Source: Austropuccinia psidii (taxonomy: Eukaryota; Basidiomycota; Pucciniomycetes; Pucciniales; Sphaerophragmiaceae). From it: a stretch of DNA of 64,000 nucleotides. The stretch covers positions 77,598,696 to 77,662,695 of the forward strand of contig JALGQZ010000003.1 in NCBI GenBank assembly GCA_023105745.1. The letters are read 5' to 3'. The notes beneath the pieces are model-generated. The model saw nothing but the letters and a program-made list of their open reading frames with translations. It had not been told where the DNA came from and searched no databases. The position numbers were made by a program, and so were the translations under genes. Of the stretch, positions 54,899 through 64,000 are shown piece by piece (position 1 is the first letter of the stretch; the number at the start of each line of letters is the position of its first letter).

Positions 54899-57800
54899 AT
54901 GGTCAAATATAGCATCGAGTTGGCTGAAAAATACAAGCTGTCAGGCAGCAATTTCCTCAACTGGAAATTCAGGATGAAGTCAATACTTACATTCAAAAAA
55001 CTCTATGCTTTAGCGACTGGAACAGAAGATCCTGATACTGCCTCAGAAAGAGATAAACTAGATCCAGAAAGAAGAGACTTAGCCTTTGAAATTATTTGTA
55101 TCAATTGCGACGTCAAAATAGCTGCTCAGTTCTCTGCTGAAGCAAATAATGACCCGATGGCTTTGTGGACAAGTATTGATAAATACTACCAACCCAAAAC
55201 CATCCAGAATCAAACCTGTTACTTAAAAAGAATCTTCTCAACACACCTACAGAAGAGTAAACTAGAAGAAACGCTAACTAAATTACACGAAAACATAAGA
55301 CAGCTATGTAGTTTAATTGATGATAAAACAATCAAACCGTCAATCTTATTAGACTCAGTGGTTGCTATGTGGACAATAAGAAACCTTCCTGAAGAATACA
55401 AAACAATTGGTGAACTATGGCTTAAAAAATGCGAAATTGAAAAAGTCACTCCCTCACTGAAGGATACAATAGAAGAATTACATGCTTACATTGTCAGAAC
55501 TGAAGATGATGAGGCAACAGAAAAAGCTCTTTCTGCTCAAAGGAACGAAAATCAAAACAAATCCAAAAATATAAATAGGTGCAGTAACACCTACCACAAT
55601 CCATTAGCTCAACACTCTGAAGAGCAGTGTTGGAAACTTCACCCTGAAAAGAGACCAAAGTTTGACAAACCTGTAAAAGCACTTTTAGCAAAGAAGATTC
55701 CGTCGGCAGTCTTGTCTTTTGTGTTAGATTCAGGAGCCACAACCTCCATGGTCAACCAACTAGAATTTTTTCAATCCATTGAAATGAAGGACCAAGAAAT
55801 CAAACTTGCAGATGGATCTATTATCAAAGCGTTAGGATGTGGCACTATCCAACTCGAATTCCAGAACATCATTCTTACCTTTTCAAATACATTGTACATT
55901 CCTTCTCTAGCTACAAATCTCATCAGCATGACAACCTTTCTTAGAACACATCACATCATTAAATGGCTAAATAAAGACGAATTTGAAGTCATTGACAGAA
56001 ATATGAAACAAATCGTAACTGGCTCTCTTGCTTCAGGAAATCTTACTCTTTATTACACCCCCAAAGTATTAACTACTTCCACTATACCTAGAAATATCCT
56101 TACCCTTCACCAAGCCACAGGACACCCGTCGCTTGAATACTTGAAGAAAATGTTCCCAAAACAAAATATTCCTCAGTTTGACTGCATCACTTGCTCAACT
56201 TGCAAAATGACCAAGTCACCATTTTGCGGAAGCTTCCCTCAAGCAACCAGAAAATTGGAGTTTCTCCATATGGACCTATGTGGTCCAATCTCACCTCCAT
56301 CAGTCTCAGGAGCCCAATACTTATTCAAAGTGCTGGACGGATACTCCCATTTTTCCTGGATCTTCTTTTTGTCGGCTAAATCAGAAACTAAAAGTATGCT
56401 TAAGAATCTCATTGCAAAATTGAAAGACAATCAAATAATAAAGTAGCAAATATTGTGTCTGATAATGGCACAGAATTTGTTAACTAAGAGCTTCAAGAAT
56501 TCTTTAATCAAAAAGGCATCTCACATCTAACAACGGCTCCGTACACTCCTCAACAAAACCCCTTTGAAGAAAGAGGAAATCAAACCACAAACAATAAAGC
56601 CAGGTGTTTACTCAAGGACTCCGGGCTAGATTCCTTTCTTTGGGCCAAAGAAGCATACCCCGCTGTATATTTAGAAAACCTCACACCATCTAAAAATATT
56701 GAATTCAATGCCCCTTTTAAAACAATGGTTTAATAGAGAACCGTCACTAAAACATTTACAACCTTTTGGGTGCTTGGCGATTGCTCTTAAACAAAAATTA
56801 GATAGTAAATTTGATGAACCAGGCAGTCAAGGAATATTCTTGGGATATGGAGAGACATATTGATCTTATAGGATAATGGACCCAGGGACAGGTAATGTTA
56901 AAATAACACACCATGTCAAATTCCTACCTAACGAGTTTCCATCCCTAAAATCTATATCTACTCCTACTAATCATGAGTCCTTTGTCTTAGTTCCTAACGA
57001 AACAGAAACCATATCTAATGAATCATTCCCCACTCTTCAAAATCAAATCAACAAGAATAACATTCCTATAGCTCAAGAAAATCCTAGTACCAAACAAAGC
57101 TTATCCAATGAAGAACCCACTACAGCCCAAATAACTTTACCTACTCACAAAGGCTATGCCTGGGTCCCCGAGCAAGAATCAAATCCTCAAAACGAAATTT
57201 TTGGGGATGTAGGAAATCCTGGTAATATTCTCACTCATCAGAGATGTCCAAGACATCATGCTAATCTGGCAGATCATCTCTCCTCGGACCCTAAAACCTA
57301 CCAAGAAGCAATTAATGGACCAAATAGCCAGGAATGGAAAGCTGCAATTAAATCTGAACTCGACAACATGATGAATCACCATGTCTGGACTCCTACCATA
57401 TCCAGTCAAGATATCAAACCTCATAGCACCACATGGGTTTTTAAAAGAAAAACCGATGAAGATGGAAACCTTTCAAAATTCAAAGCAGGACTGTGCGTGA
57501 GAGGATTCAGCCAAAAAGAAGGTATTGACTATACCGAAGTGTTCTCCCCTACAGGAAGATTATCTTCCCTCCGACTTCTCCTTACTCTGTGTCATATCAA
57601 CTGTTTTCCCATTGAGCAAATGGATGTTCGGTGTGCATTCCTAAATGGCAAACCTGAGGAAAAACTCCACATTCACAGACCCCTGGGATACAAGGATCAC
57701 CCAGACTCAGACGTGTTTCTTCTCGAGAAATCCCTCTATGGTTTAAGGCAGAGCCCTCGCTGCTGGCATAAGATTCTTAAAAAAACCTTACTATCTATTG

Positions 57801-58840
57801 GTCTCAGTCCGTGTTTCACTGACCCATGCCTATACTATTCTCAGAATAGAGAACATCCACTCTGGTTGTTTGTACATGTTGACGATCTCATTTTTGGAGG
57901 AACCTGGAACAAAACATTTAAGACAAAAATCAAAAACGTTTTTGAAATGGAAGACTTGGGCATGGTGAAATATGCTCTAGGAATTTGAATCAACCAAAAT
58001 AGAGAATGTATTTCACTAGTACAAGACAAGTTTATTCATCAAATCCTCACTGAGTTTAGTATTGATCAAGTTAAACCTCCCATGGCACCTCTCCCGAGCA
58101 ATTATAAAGAGCTAAAAAGTCATGAAAACTACACTACAGTTCCACCACCATTCAGCTTTAGAAGAGCTCTGGGGCTACTTCAGTACATTGTCCAATGTAC
58201 ACGACCGGATTTATCATTTGCTACTTCATTTTTATCTCAATTCTTAGAAAATCCTAAAGACATACACTATAAAGCCCTTATTCATACCCTAAAATACCTC
58301 TCTGGTACTCAAAATTTCATGTTAAAACTGGGAATCAATCTTATGTCTCATTCCAAAACTCAAATTTTTGGATTTACTGATTCTGACTGGGGAGGAGGTA
58401 CAGAAAAGAAATTGTTTTCTGGCTCTCTTATCTACTTTTATGGAGCCCTCGGATGGAGAGCACACAAGCAGAAAGTGGTTGCCTTGTCGTCAGCAGAAGC
58501 CGAATATAATGCCCTAACCAAATCAGTGCAAGACCTAGCATGGACTAAACAGCTCATCTTTGAAGTAACAAACAAAGTAATGTTGTGCACATTACACTCC
58601 GATAATCAAAGTGCAATAGCAATAGCGTCAAATCCAGTCTACCATCATGGTACCCGACACATTGATTTTCAATTACATTTTATTAGAAGCTCACTAGAAC
58701 AACAATCTCTCAATCTTAAATACATCCCTACGTCAAAGATGCCAGCAGACCTATTTACTAAAAACATTCCCCTAAATAAAGCGTTATCTCACCTTAAATG
58801 TATCTTCTCTGCTCCCAAATTAACAAGTATGGGGGAGTAA
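54899..58840 (+). pseudogene. Copia Gag-Pol polyprotein, disabled
   Basis: ATG at 54899. Gag-like domain (NFLNWKFRMKSIL), a CHxHC-type segment (CSNTYHNPLAQH...CWKLHP), protease (LDSGATTSM) and an integrase zinc domain (LHQATGHPS...CITCSTCK). The integrase core keeps HMDLCGPI, VSDNGTEF and NPFEERGN across frames. Reverse transcriptase has HVDDLIF (57881), and RNase H (FTDSDWGG, SSAEAEYNAL, TRHIDFQLHF) runs to the end. Breaks: a frameshift near 56440 with a compensating one near 56725, stops between them, a TGA at 56861-56863 and a TGA at 57986-57988. Apart from 56440-56725 everything is in one frame. The stop overlaps the first base of LTR3. Order PR-IN-RT-RH defines Ty1/Copia. Confidence 0.9.
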
Positions 58841-59312
58841 AAGAATAGAACCTACTATCTTATTACTTTCTTCATCTTGGAGTTATTACGTTGTAAATAC
58901 TTCATTTAAGCAGTTGTGCTAAACTTATCTCAGACAACTCTTGTCTGAGAATTATTCCTATTACCTTTGATAAGTGTATCGTGTGAAGATGAAGTCCCTA
59001 ATGAGACGACTATCTTGATGTCTATGTAAGACTCCTCTTTGTAGCTACTTTAATCCTCATCTTGTTTGGCGTCTCTTTATTTTACTACTAGGCTCAATAG
59101 TGTCTCCCCTGTTCCTGATATTGGCTAAGACTAACAATAGTCCTGCCTCCTTAAGGTCTCTACTTGTTATTTGTCACTGTTATATTTTCTTTGAAATCTC
59201 ATGTTGTTTGTCATCTCTTTATTTTACTACTAGGTTCGGGAGTGTCTCCCCTGTTCCTGATATTGGCTAAGACTAACAATAGTCCTGCCTCCTTAAGCCC
59301 TATTTTCTTTCA
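58838..59312 (+). repeat. Copia LTR3 (475 bp), 3' LTR
   Basis: Preceded by the polypurine tract AAGTATGGGGGAG (58825-58837). Resembles LTR1 rather than LTR2 in its internal repeat spacing. Confidence 0.88.
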
Positions 59313-60103
59313 ATTAATTTTCCATAATGACCCAGCAAACTTCTTCTCTGACAGGAAGAAGGTTTTTTACTCAACTTATCTTCTTACTGGTAGAGCTGGC
59401 AAATGGATTGAACCTTACCTCCCAAATATCTCCAATGAAGACCCTTCTTATCTCCTCAATAACTGGCAGTTTTTTGAAACCCAGTTATTCACTCTGTTTG
59501 GTGATCCTAATGAAGTCAGGAAAGCTGAACAAGGGTTATACAATCTCAAGATGAAAGAAAGTGGTCAAGTTTCCTTGTACATAGAAGATTTCAGAAGTTT
59601 AATGTCAAGAATTGGAGACTGGGGGAAAGGGCCTATATTAATGTGTATAGGAGAGGCTTGGCATCAAGATTGTTGGACCAATTGGCTTCTCACCCTGGAA
59701 ACTTTGATAGCCTTCAAGAGCTCATGGACATCACTTTGGAATTAGATACCAGTTACCATGAGAGGCAGAAGGAAAAGGGTAGTCATCAAGAGAAGAAGCC
59801 TCCAATCAGTGGATCCAACTCCTCCAAGCCCTCTCAAAGTTCACCATCAAAGAAGCCTTATTGCAGGAAGAATAAGAAGGGGGAGAATTTTGAAGTGTCC
59901 AAAGACAAGCCTCATGCTGCCCTCCTCAATAAGGAAAAAAAATAAATTGGCTCTGAAAAGGAGAGGAGGATTAAAGAAAGCTTGTGCAATTATTTTGGTG
60001 GAAAGCACCCATTTGAAAAATGCTTCAAGAGGCCTGAGAATAGGCAAGGGTCATAAAAAGGCTTCCCGAGCAAGCAGGGAAAATCCTGAGTGGGGATTGT
60101 GAT

Positions 60104-62013
60104 GTGTTCAATGGTTCTCACTTATTTCCTTCAAGGGAACAATTGTGCACTCTGAATACTAGTGTCAAGAAATCTATAAGATTTCTGATTTTCTCTTCTC
60201 TCTCTGATATTTTTTATAGTGTTCTCATTGATTCTGGTGCTCCAAACTCTTTCATTGCAAAGAATTTTGTTCTCAAGTACTCATTGACCATGTCAGAGCT
60301 CCCTGAAAATATTCCTCTTTTCATTTTGGATTACAATGAATCCACTTCCCTGTTCATCACCCATTATACCAAGGGTGTTGTTGACTTGCCTTCATTCCCA
60401 AGCTTTGAATGGGATTTCTTTATCATAGATTCACCCAAGGGAGAAGACCTAATATTGGGCTATGGTTTTCTTTACCATTTTAATCCCATTATTGATTGGA
60501 AAAATAGATTGATCACCTATGATTCTAGTCATAAGGATTCTAGTGGTATTATTTCTTCTACTAGTAATGCCTTTGCCACTGCTGTCAACAGTGTTGCTCT
60601 GGTTGGTGAACTTAAGACACCTTCCCTTCCTCCTTCAGTCCATATCCCTTTCATCATTCCCTCTCGGTCATTACTTCCATCAAGAGATGAAGTCTTCAAA
60701 GAGATAAAAGATGTTGGAGAAGATGTTGCTATATCTTCACTTCATCTCTTTCAAGGGGATATGGACCATCCGCCTTTATCTTTTCATGCCTCCCTGGAGG
60801 AGCAGTGGGATGAGGAGGAAGAGCCAGAAGAGATTGAAACTGTGCTGAAGGTAGTCCAACCTGCTTATCACAAATATTTGGATGTATTCTCCAAGGTGAA
60901 AGCAGAGAAACTTCCTCCACACCATGCCTGTGATCATCATATCAAACTGGAGGGTCTTCTACCTCCAGTTGGTGTTATTTACTCTTTATCAAAGAATGAG
61001 TCAGAAAGACTGCGGGCCTACATTTCAGAGACTGTAGAGAAAGGTTTCATTAGGCAAATCTCCTCTTCAACAGGAGCACCTGTCTTTTTTGTTAAGAAAA
61101 AGTATGGTGGCCTTTGCTTTTGTGTTGACTACCACAAACTTAATTCTGTCACTAGGAAGAACAGGTATCCTGTTCCTCCAATGAATCAGCTTCTTACCGT
61201 CTTTAATGGTGCTACTATCTTCTCCAGGATAGACTTGCGTGGTGCTTATAACCACTTGAGAATCAAAGAGGGGGATGAGCACTTAACTTCCTTTAGAACT
61301 AAATATGGCAGTTATGAATATTTGGTTATGCCATTTGGATTTACCAATGTTCCTGCTTCATTCCATAATCTAGTGAATGATATCTTTGCAGATTTCTTGG
61401 ATATTTTTGTTGTTGTATACTTAGATGATATTATGGTATTCTCTAGTTCTCAGGAGGAACATGTCAAACATGTGGCCTCTGTCCTCCAAAGACTGAGGGA
61501 CAATAATTTGCTTGCCAAAGCCTCAAAGTGTGTATTCCATGCCTCCAGTGTGGAATACTTGGGCTATGTTGTTTCAAGTGAAGGCCTCAAGATGGATTCT
61601 TCCAAAGTTCAGCAAATCCTCAATTGGCCACAGCCAAAGAACATCAAAGCACTCCAATCTTTCCTTGGCTTTGCCAACTTTTATCATTGTTTCATTAAAA
61701 ATTATTCCAAAAAAATCTCTGCTCTCACTTCCCTCCTTAAAAAAGATCCTCCTTTCATCTTCAATAAGGAAGCTCTTAGTCAGTTTCAAATACTCAAAGA
61801 GGCTTTCACCACTGCTCCTATCCTATCTCATTTCAATTCTTCTCTACCAACTATTGTAGAGACTGATGCTTCTGACTATGCCTTGGGTGCCGTACTGAGT
61901 CAGGTGAATGACTCAGGAAAGCATCCCATTGCATTTGATAGTCCCAAGCTCCTCCCACCTGAGCTCAACTATGAAATTCATGACAAGGAACTCCTTGGCA
62001 TAGTTTGGGCTCT
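60104..62013 (+). CDS. Element D2 pol, N-terminal part up to RNase H
   Basis: Pol frame (-1 relative to gag) with no stop between the frameshift region and the C2 insertion. Protease reads DSGAPNSF (D has DSGATNSF), reverse transcriptase keeps VVYLDDIMVF, and RNase H keeps ETDASDYALG and NYEIHDKELLGIVWA. It ends at GCTCT (62009-62013), the target site of solo LTR C2. The frame resumes at 63936 (ALKCWKAF). The preceding gag is broken, so no Gag-Pol fusion could be made from this copy. Many amino-acid differences from D (for example HHACDHHIKLEG, FCVDYHKLNS) suggest relaxed constraint. Confidence 0.85.
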
Positions 62014-63935
62014 TGTGAGCCTTGAGGTATATTTTACATACCCAAATAGGCCACAATTATCTTAAAAAGAAATTTTGAATTATGCAAAACTCATAAGTCA
62101 TGCATATATCCAAAATTCATCATTTTTAATTTCAGGAAAGATGAATAACTTTTTATTGAGTAAGTAAGTCCATGGATTTAAGACCAGATTTGGATTCTAC
62201 ACAAAAATTCACCTAGGGTAGCTCCATAGAGTGAATAAGCTCAATTTAAGTATTTGAGGTGGTAAAATGGAAAATACTTCAATACCACATCATTAATACC
62301 ACATAAAAGATCCGTGAAAATTTTTGTTTTTCTTGATTTTTAGCCAAAATAATGGGAAAGTGAGAAATCCCATGTTACATATACACTAAGAATAGTGTTA
62401 TACATGTTTTGAGCACCTAATATCATGGTATTCTTACATGGACTTTTGGTACACCCATAGTGGATATCTCACTTTAAGCTTAAATTACTATTTTGACGTA
62501 AAAAATAGGCAAGGGGGACAAAAGACATCAAAGAGAGCCAGGGTACCCAACTTCTGAGGCCTCAGAGGCGTGAATAGCTCCAGAGCATGGATCCATGGCT
62601 CATCTTGGCCCAATTGGTAAACTAAAACTCTTTGGGAACTTGGTTACCAAGTTACAACTACTGTAAAACACCAGAAAATAGCAAATAACCTGCTATTTTG
62701 ACGTGCCAAGGAGGTAATGAGCTACTTAGACTCCTGTAACCACGTCAATTCTTGATTACTTTCCATGACTAGACCCTAAAAGAGTAATTAAAACCCTTTT
62801 GGGACATATATTCATTGATTTACCTCATAGCAACCAGCAAAATACTGCTATTTGCAATTCTACGTAGAAATGAGGTAAAAACTTCAAAAATTCATTAAAA
62901 ATACAATTCTTAATGAATCTTTCTGAAACTCTCAGGACTAATATAGAACTGTATCAGCTATGGTACAACCAAAAAGAATTATGGTTTTACTAGTAAAATT
63001 AAAAGTTCTACTTACAGTCCAATTTTGACCATTCTACGTGAAACACTGAATCTTCAAAAATTGACAGTAATTACAACCTGTGATGAAATTGGAAATAACA
63101 TTGATAGCTTTGAGAAATCAATGATTATTTTAGAATAAAAGAAGATTTACAGATGTTACTCCTTTTATTCTTAACCATATTGGGGTTGGTAGTCACGTAA
63201 AAGCATGCATTAAGTAATTATGATAATCTTACGTGACAACTGATGATGCAATCAATAATCTAAAAGGGTTTATTGTTTTCTCACTCACTGGTTTTTCAGT
63301 TTTCTCCATGGCACGCCTCTGTGAGCTGTTGTTGACTTAAAAGAGGCCTCCTCTTGCTGTTTTTTTCCAAGAATCATCTTATCAATTTATTAAATCATTA
63401 TTACCAACAAGTAAGTATTAGTTACAGCTATTCTTAAGTGTTTTAAATCTTTCAGAATCAACCAGAAAGACGTGAAATCATAGAATCCAACTATATATTG
63501 TTGTAATACTGTTATAAATCCTTTTGATCCCTTAAATCCACAATTCCACGTCAAATTTCTCTACTTTTATCTATCAATAAGTTCTTTGGAGTATTAGTGA
63601 GTCATTTATCTTTAAGTCTTAAAGTTTTTCTCTAGTAATAGTTTTCTTCAAGAATTCTCTTTATAATTATTCTTGTAAAAGATAATCATATATTAAAATA
63701 ATTTTATTATTTTAATAAAAGAAGTTTTTATTATTAAATTGTTCTTGTAATTGATTCTTGTAGACAATTACTGCTCACTGTTATAATCACTAGTAGTGTA
63801 TAACACGCGAAAGAAATAATTTTATAATTATTTAATTGTGGTTATAATAATTTTTATTATTATATTTCATAAGAACAGACATAGTACTGTTGATTAATAG
63901 TAATATTATCATCAGTTTCATAGTGACATCTTACA
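62014..63935 (+). repeat. Solo LTR C2 (family C, 1922 bp)
   Basis: TGTGAGCCTTGAGG to GTGACATCTTACA with perfect duplication GCTCT (62009-62013 and 63936-63940). It disrupts D2 RNase H. Nearly collinear with C1. Confidence 0.95.
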
Positions 63936-64000
63936 GCTCTCAAATGCTGGAAAGCCTTTCTTCTTTCTCTTTCTGATTCCTTTGAAGTCTTGACAGACCA
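63936..64000 (+). pseudogene. Element D2 pol continuation to the window edge
   Basis: RNase H reading (KCWKAFLLSLSDSFEVLTD) resumes after C2, equivalent to D at about 37805-37865. Confidence 0.85.

Larger units (their letters stand above)
53800..59312 (+). mobile_element. Composite Ty1/Copia insertion H
   Basis: Bounded by ATTAA (53795-53799 and 59313-59317). Order: LTR1 (53800-54274); 32 bases of D2 gag flank (54275-54306); a 145-bp copia 3' fragment (54308-54452); LTR2 (54453-54849); internal region; LTR3 (58838-59312). LTRs begin TAAAAG and end TTTCA, so they are not the usual TG...CA. This is more than one insertion event: LTR1 followed by host flank is what a separate junction would look like. 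Confidence 0.85.
53232..60089 (+). pseudogene. Element D2 gag, split by copia H and frameshifted
   Basis: First part 53232-53799 (MPVKHSPPAKNTRS to FIQTCQLI), second part from 59313 (FHNDPANFFSD). A G-run one base shorter than in D (59621-59625) shifts the frame after GDWG; the original sequence continues from about 59643 (RRGLASRLLDQ). TAA stops follow at 59943-59945 and 60054-60056. The zinc knuckle has Cys to Phe (CNYFGGKH). The GGGAAAA heptamer (60077-60083) and a wobble-containing 9-bp stem (60090-60098 with 60113-60121) remain. Confidence 0.87.
51701..64000 (+). mobile_element. Element D2, D-type chromovirus inserted in E, runs off the right edge
   Basis: 5' LTR, leader, gag and pol to RNase H, interrupted by copia H (53800-59312) and solo LTR C2 (62014-63935). 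Left target site GGTAT (51696-51700); the right end is outside the window. Coding parts are close to D at the protein level but carry several lesions. Confidence 0.9.

Overview
The window is a nested stack of LTR retrotransposons with no host gene, tRNA, rRNA or CRISPR that I can support. It is AT-rich and eukaryotic. The two polyprotein families look to me, from memory and without a search, like those very abundant in rust fungi (Pucciniales), most closely the myrtle rust Austropuccinia psidii. Seven element groups are present. A and B are related Ty3/Gypsy families with about 1.8-2.0 kb LTRs and one long gag-pol frame. C is known here only as 1.92 kb solo LTRs. D, D2, E and E' are Ty3/Gypsy chromoviruses with separate gag and pol frames. 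F is a short LTR element with one unrecognised 404-aa ORF. H is a Ty1/Copia element.

Layout, left to right. 1-4656 is the internal part of element B on the minus strand; its right-hand (5') LTR begins at 4657. That LTR is split by complete element A (4841-15523, target duplication TTTAC, intact 1932-aa polyprotein) and ends at 17127. 17128-18202 and 20121-20274 are AT-rich sequence with no recognisable content, separated by solo LTR C1 (duplication GTTTC). 20275-24847 is E', the minus-strand 3' part of a decayed chromovirus. 24848-42733 is solo LTR C4, which hosts an A-type solo LTR (duplication ATATA), a B-type solo LTR (TTATC) and element F (TATGG). F's right LTR in turn hosts complete chromovirus D (32997-42358, duplication TATAG, LTRs identical by eye). 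A 161-bp GC-richer island (42734-42894) follows. 42895-51700 is E, a dead chromovirus whose gag is split by solo LTR C3. 51701-64000 is D2, whose gag is split by a composite copia insertion H (53800-59312, duplication ATTAA) and whose pol is split by solo LTR C2 (duplication GCTCT). D2 runs off the right edge.

The genes are retrotransposon machinery: Gag for the particle, protease, reverse transcriptase, RNase H and integrase, with a chromodomain in the D/E group. A and B fuse everything in one frame, apparently with a spliced 5' exon and with a second conserved reading frame overlapping the gag N-terminus. D, E and D2 share three signals that fit together: a 14-nt LTR segment complementary to the sequence just after the LTR (Tf1-like self-priming), a 620-700-nt leader without ATG, and a GGGAAAA slippery site followed by a covarying 9-bp stem at the gag/pol junction (-1 frameshifting).

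Relative ages follow from the nesting: C4 is older than its insertions, F is older than D, B is older than A, and E is older than C3 and D2. The older C4 copy has lost most CpGs kept in C3, which suggests past cytosine methylation. All counts and alignments were made by eye.
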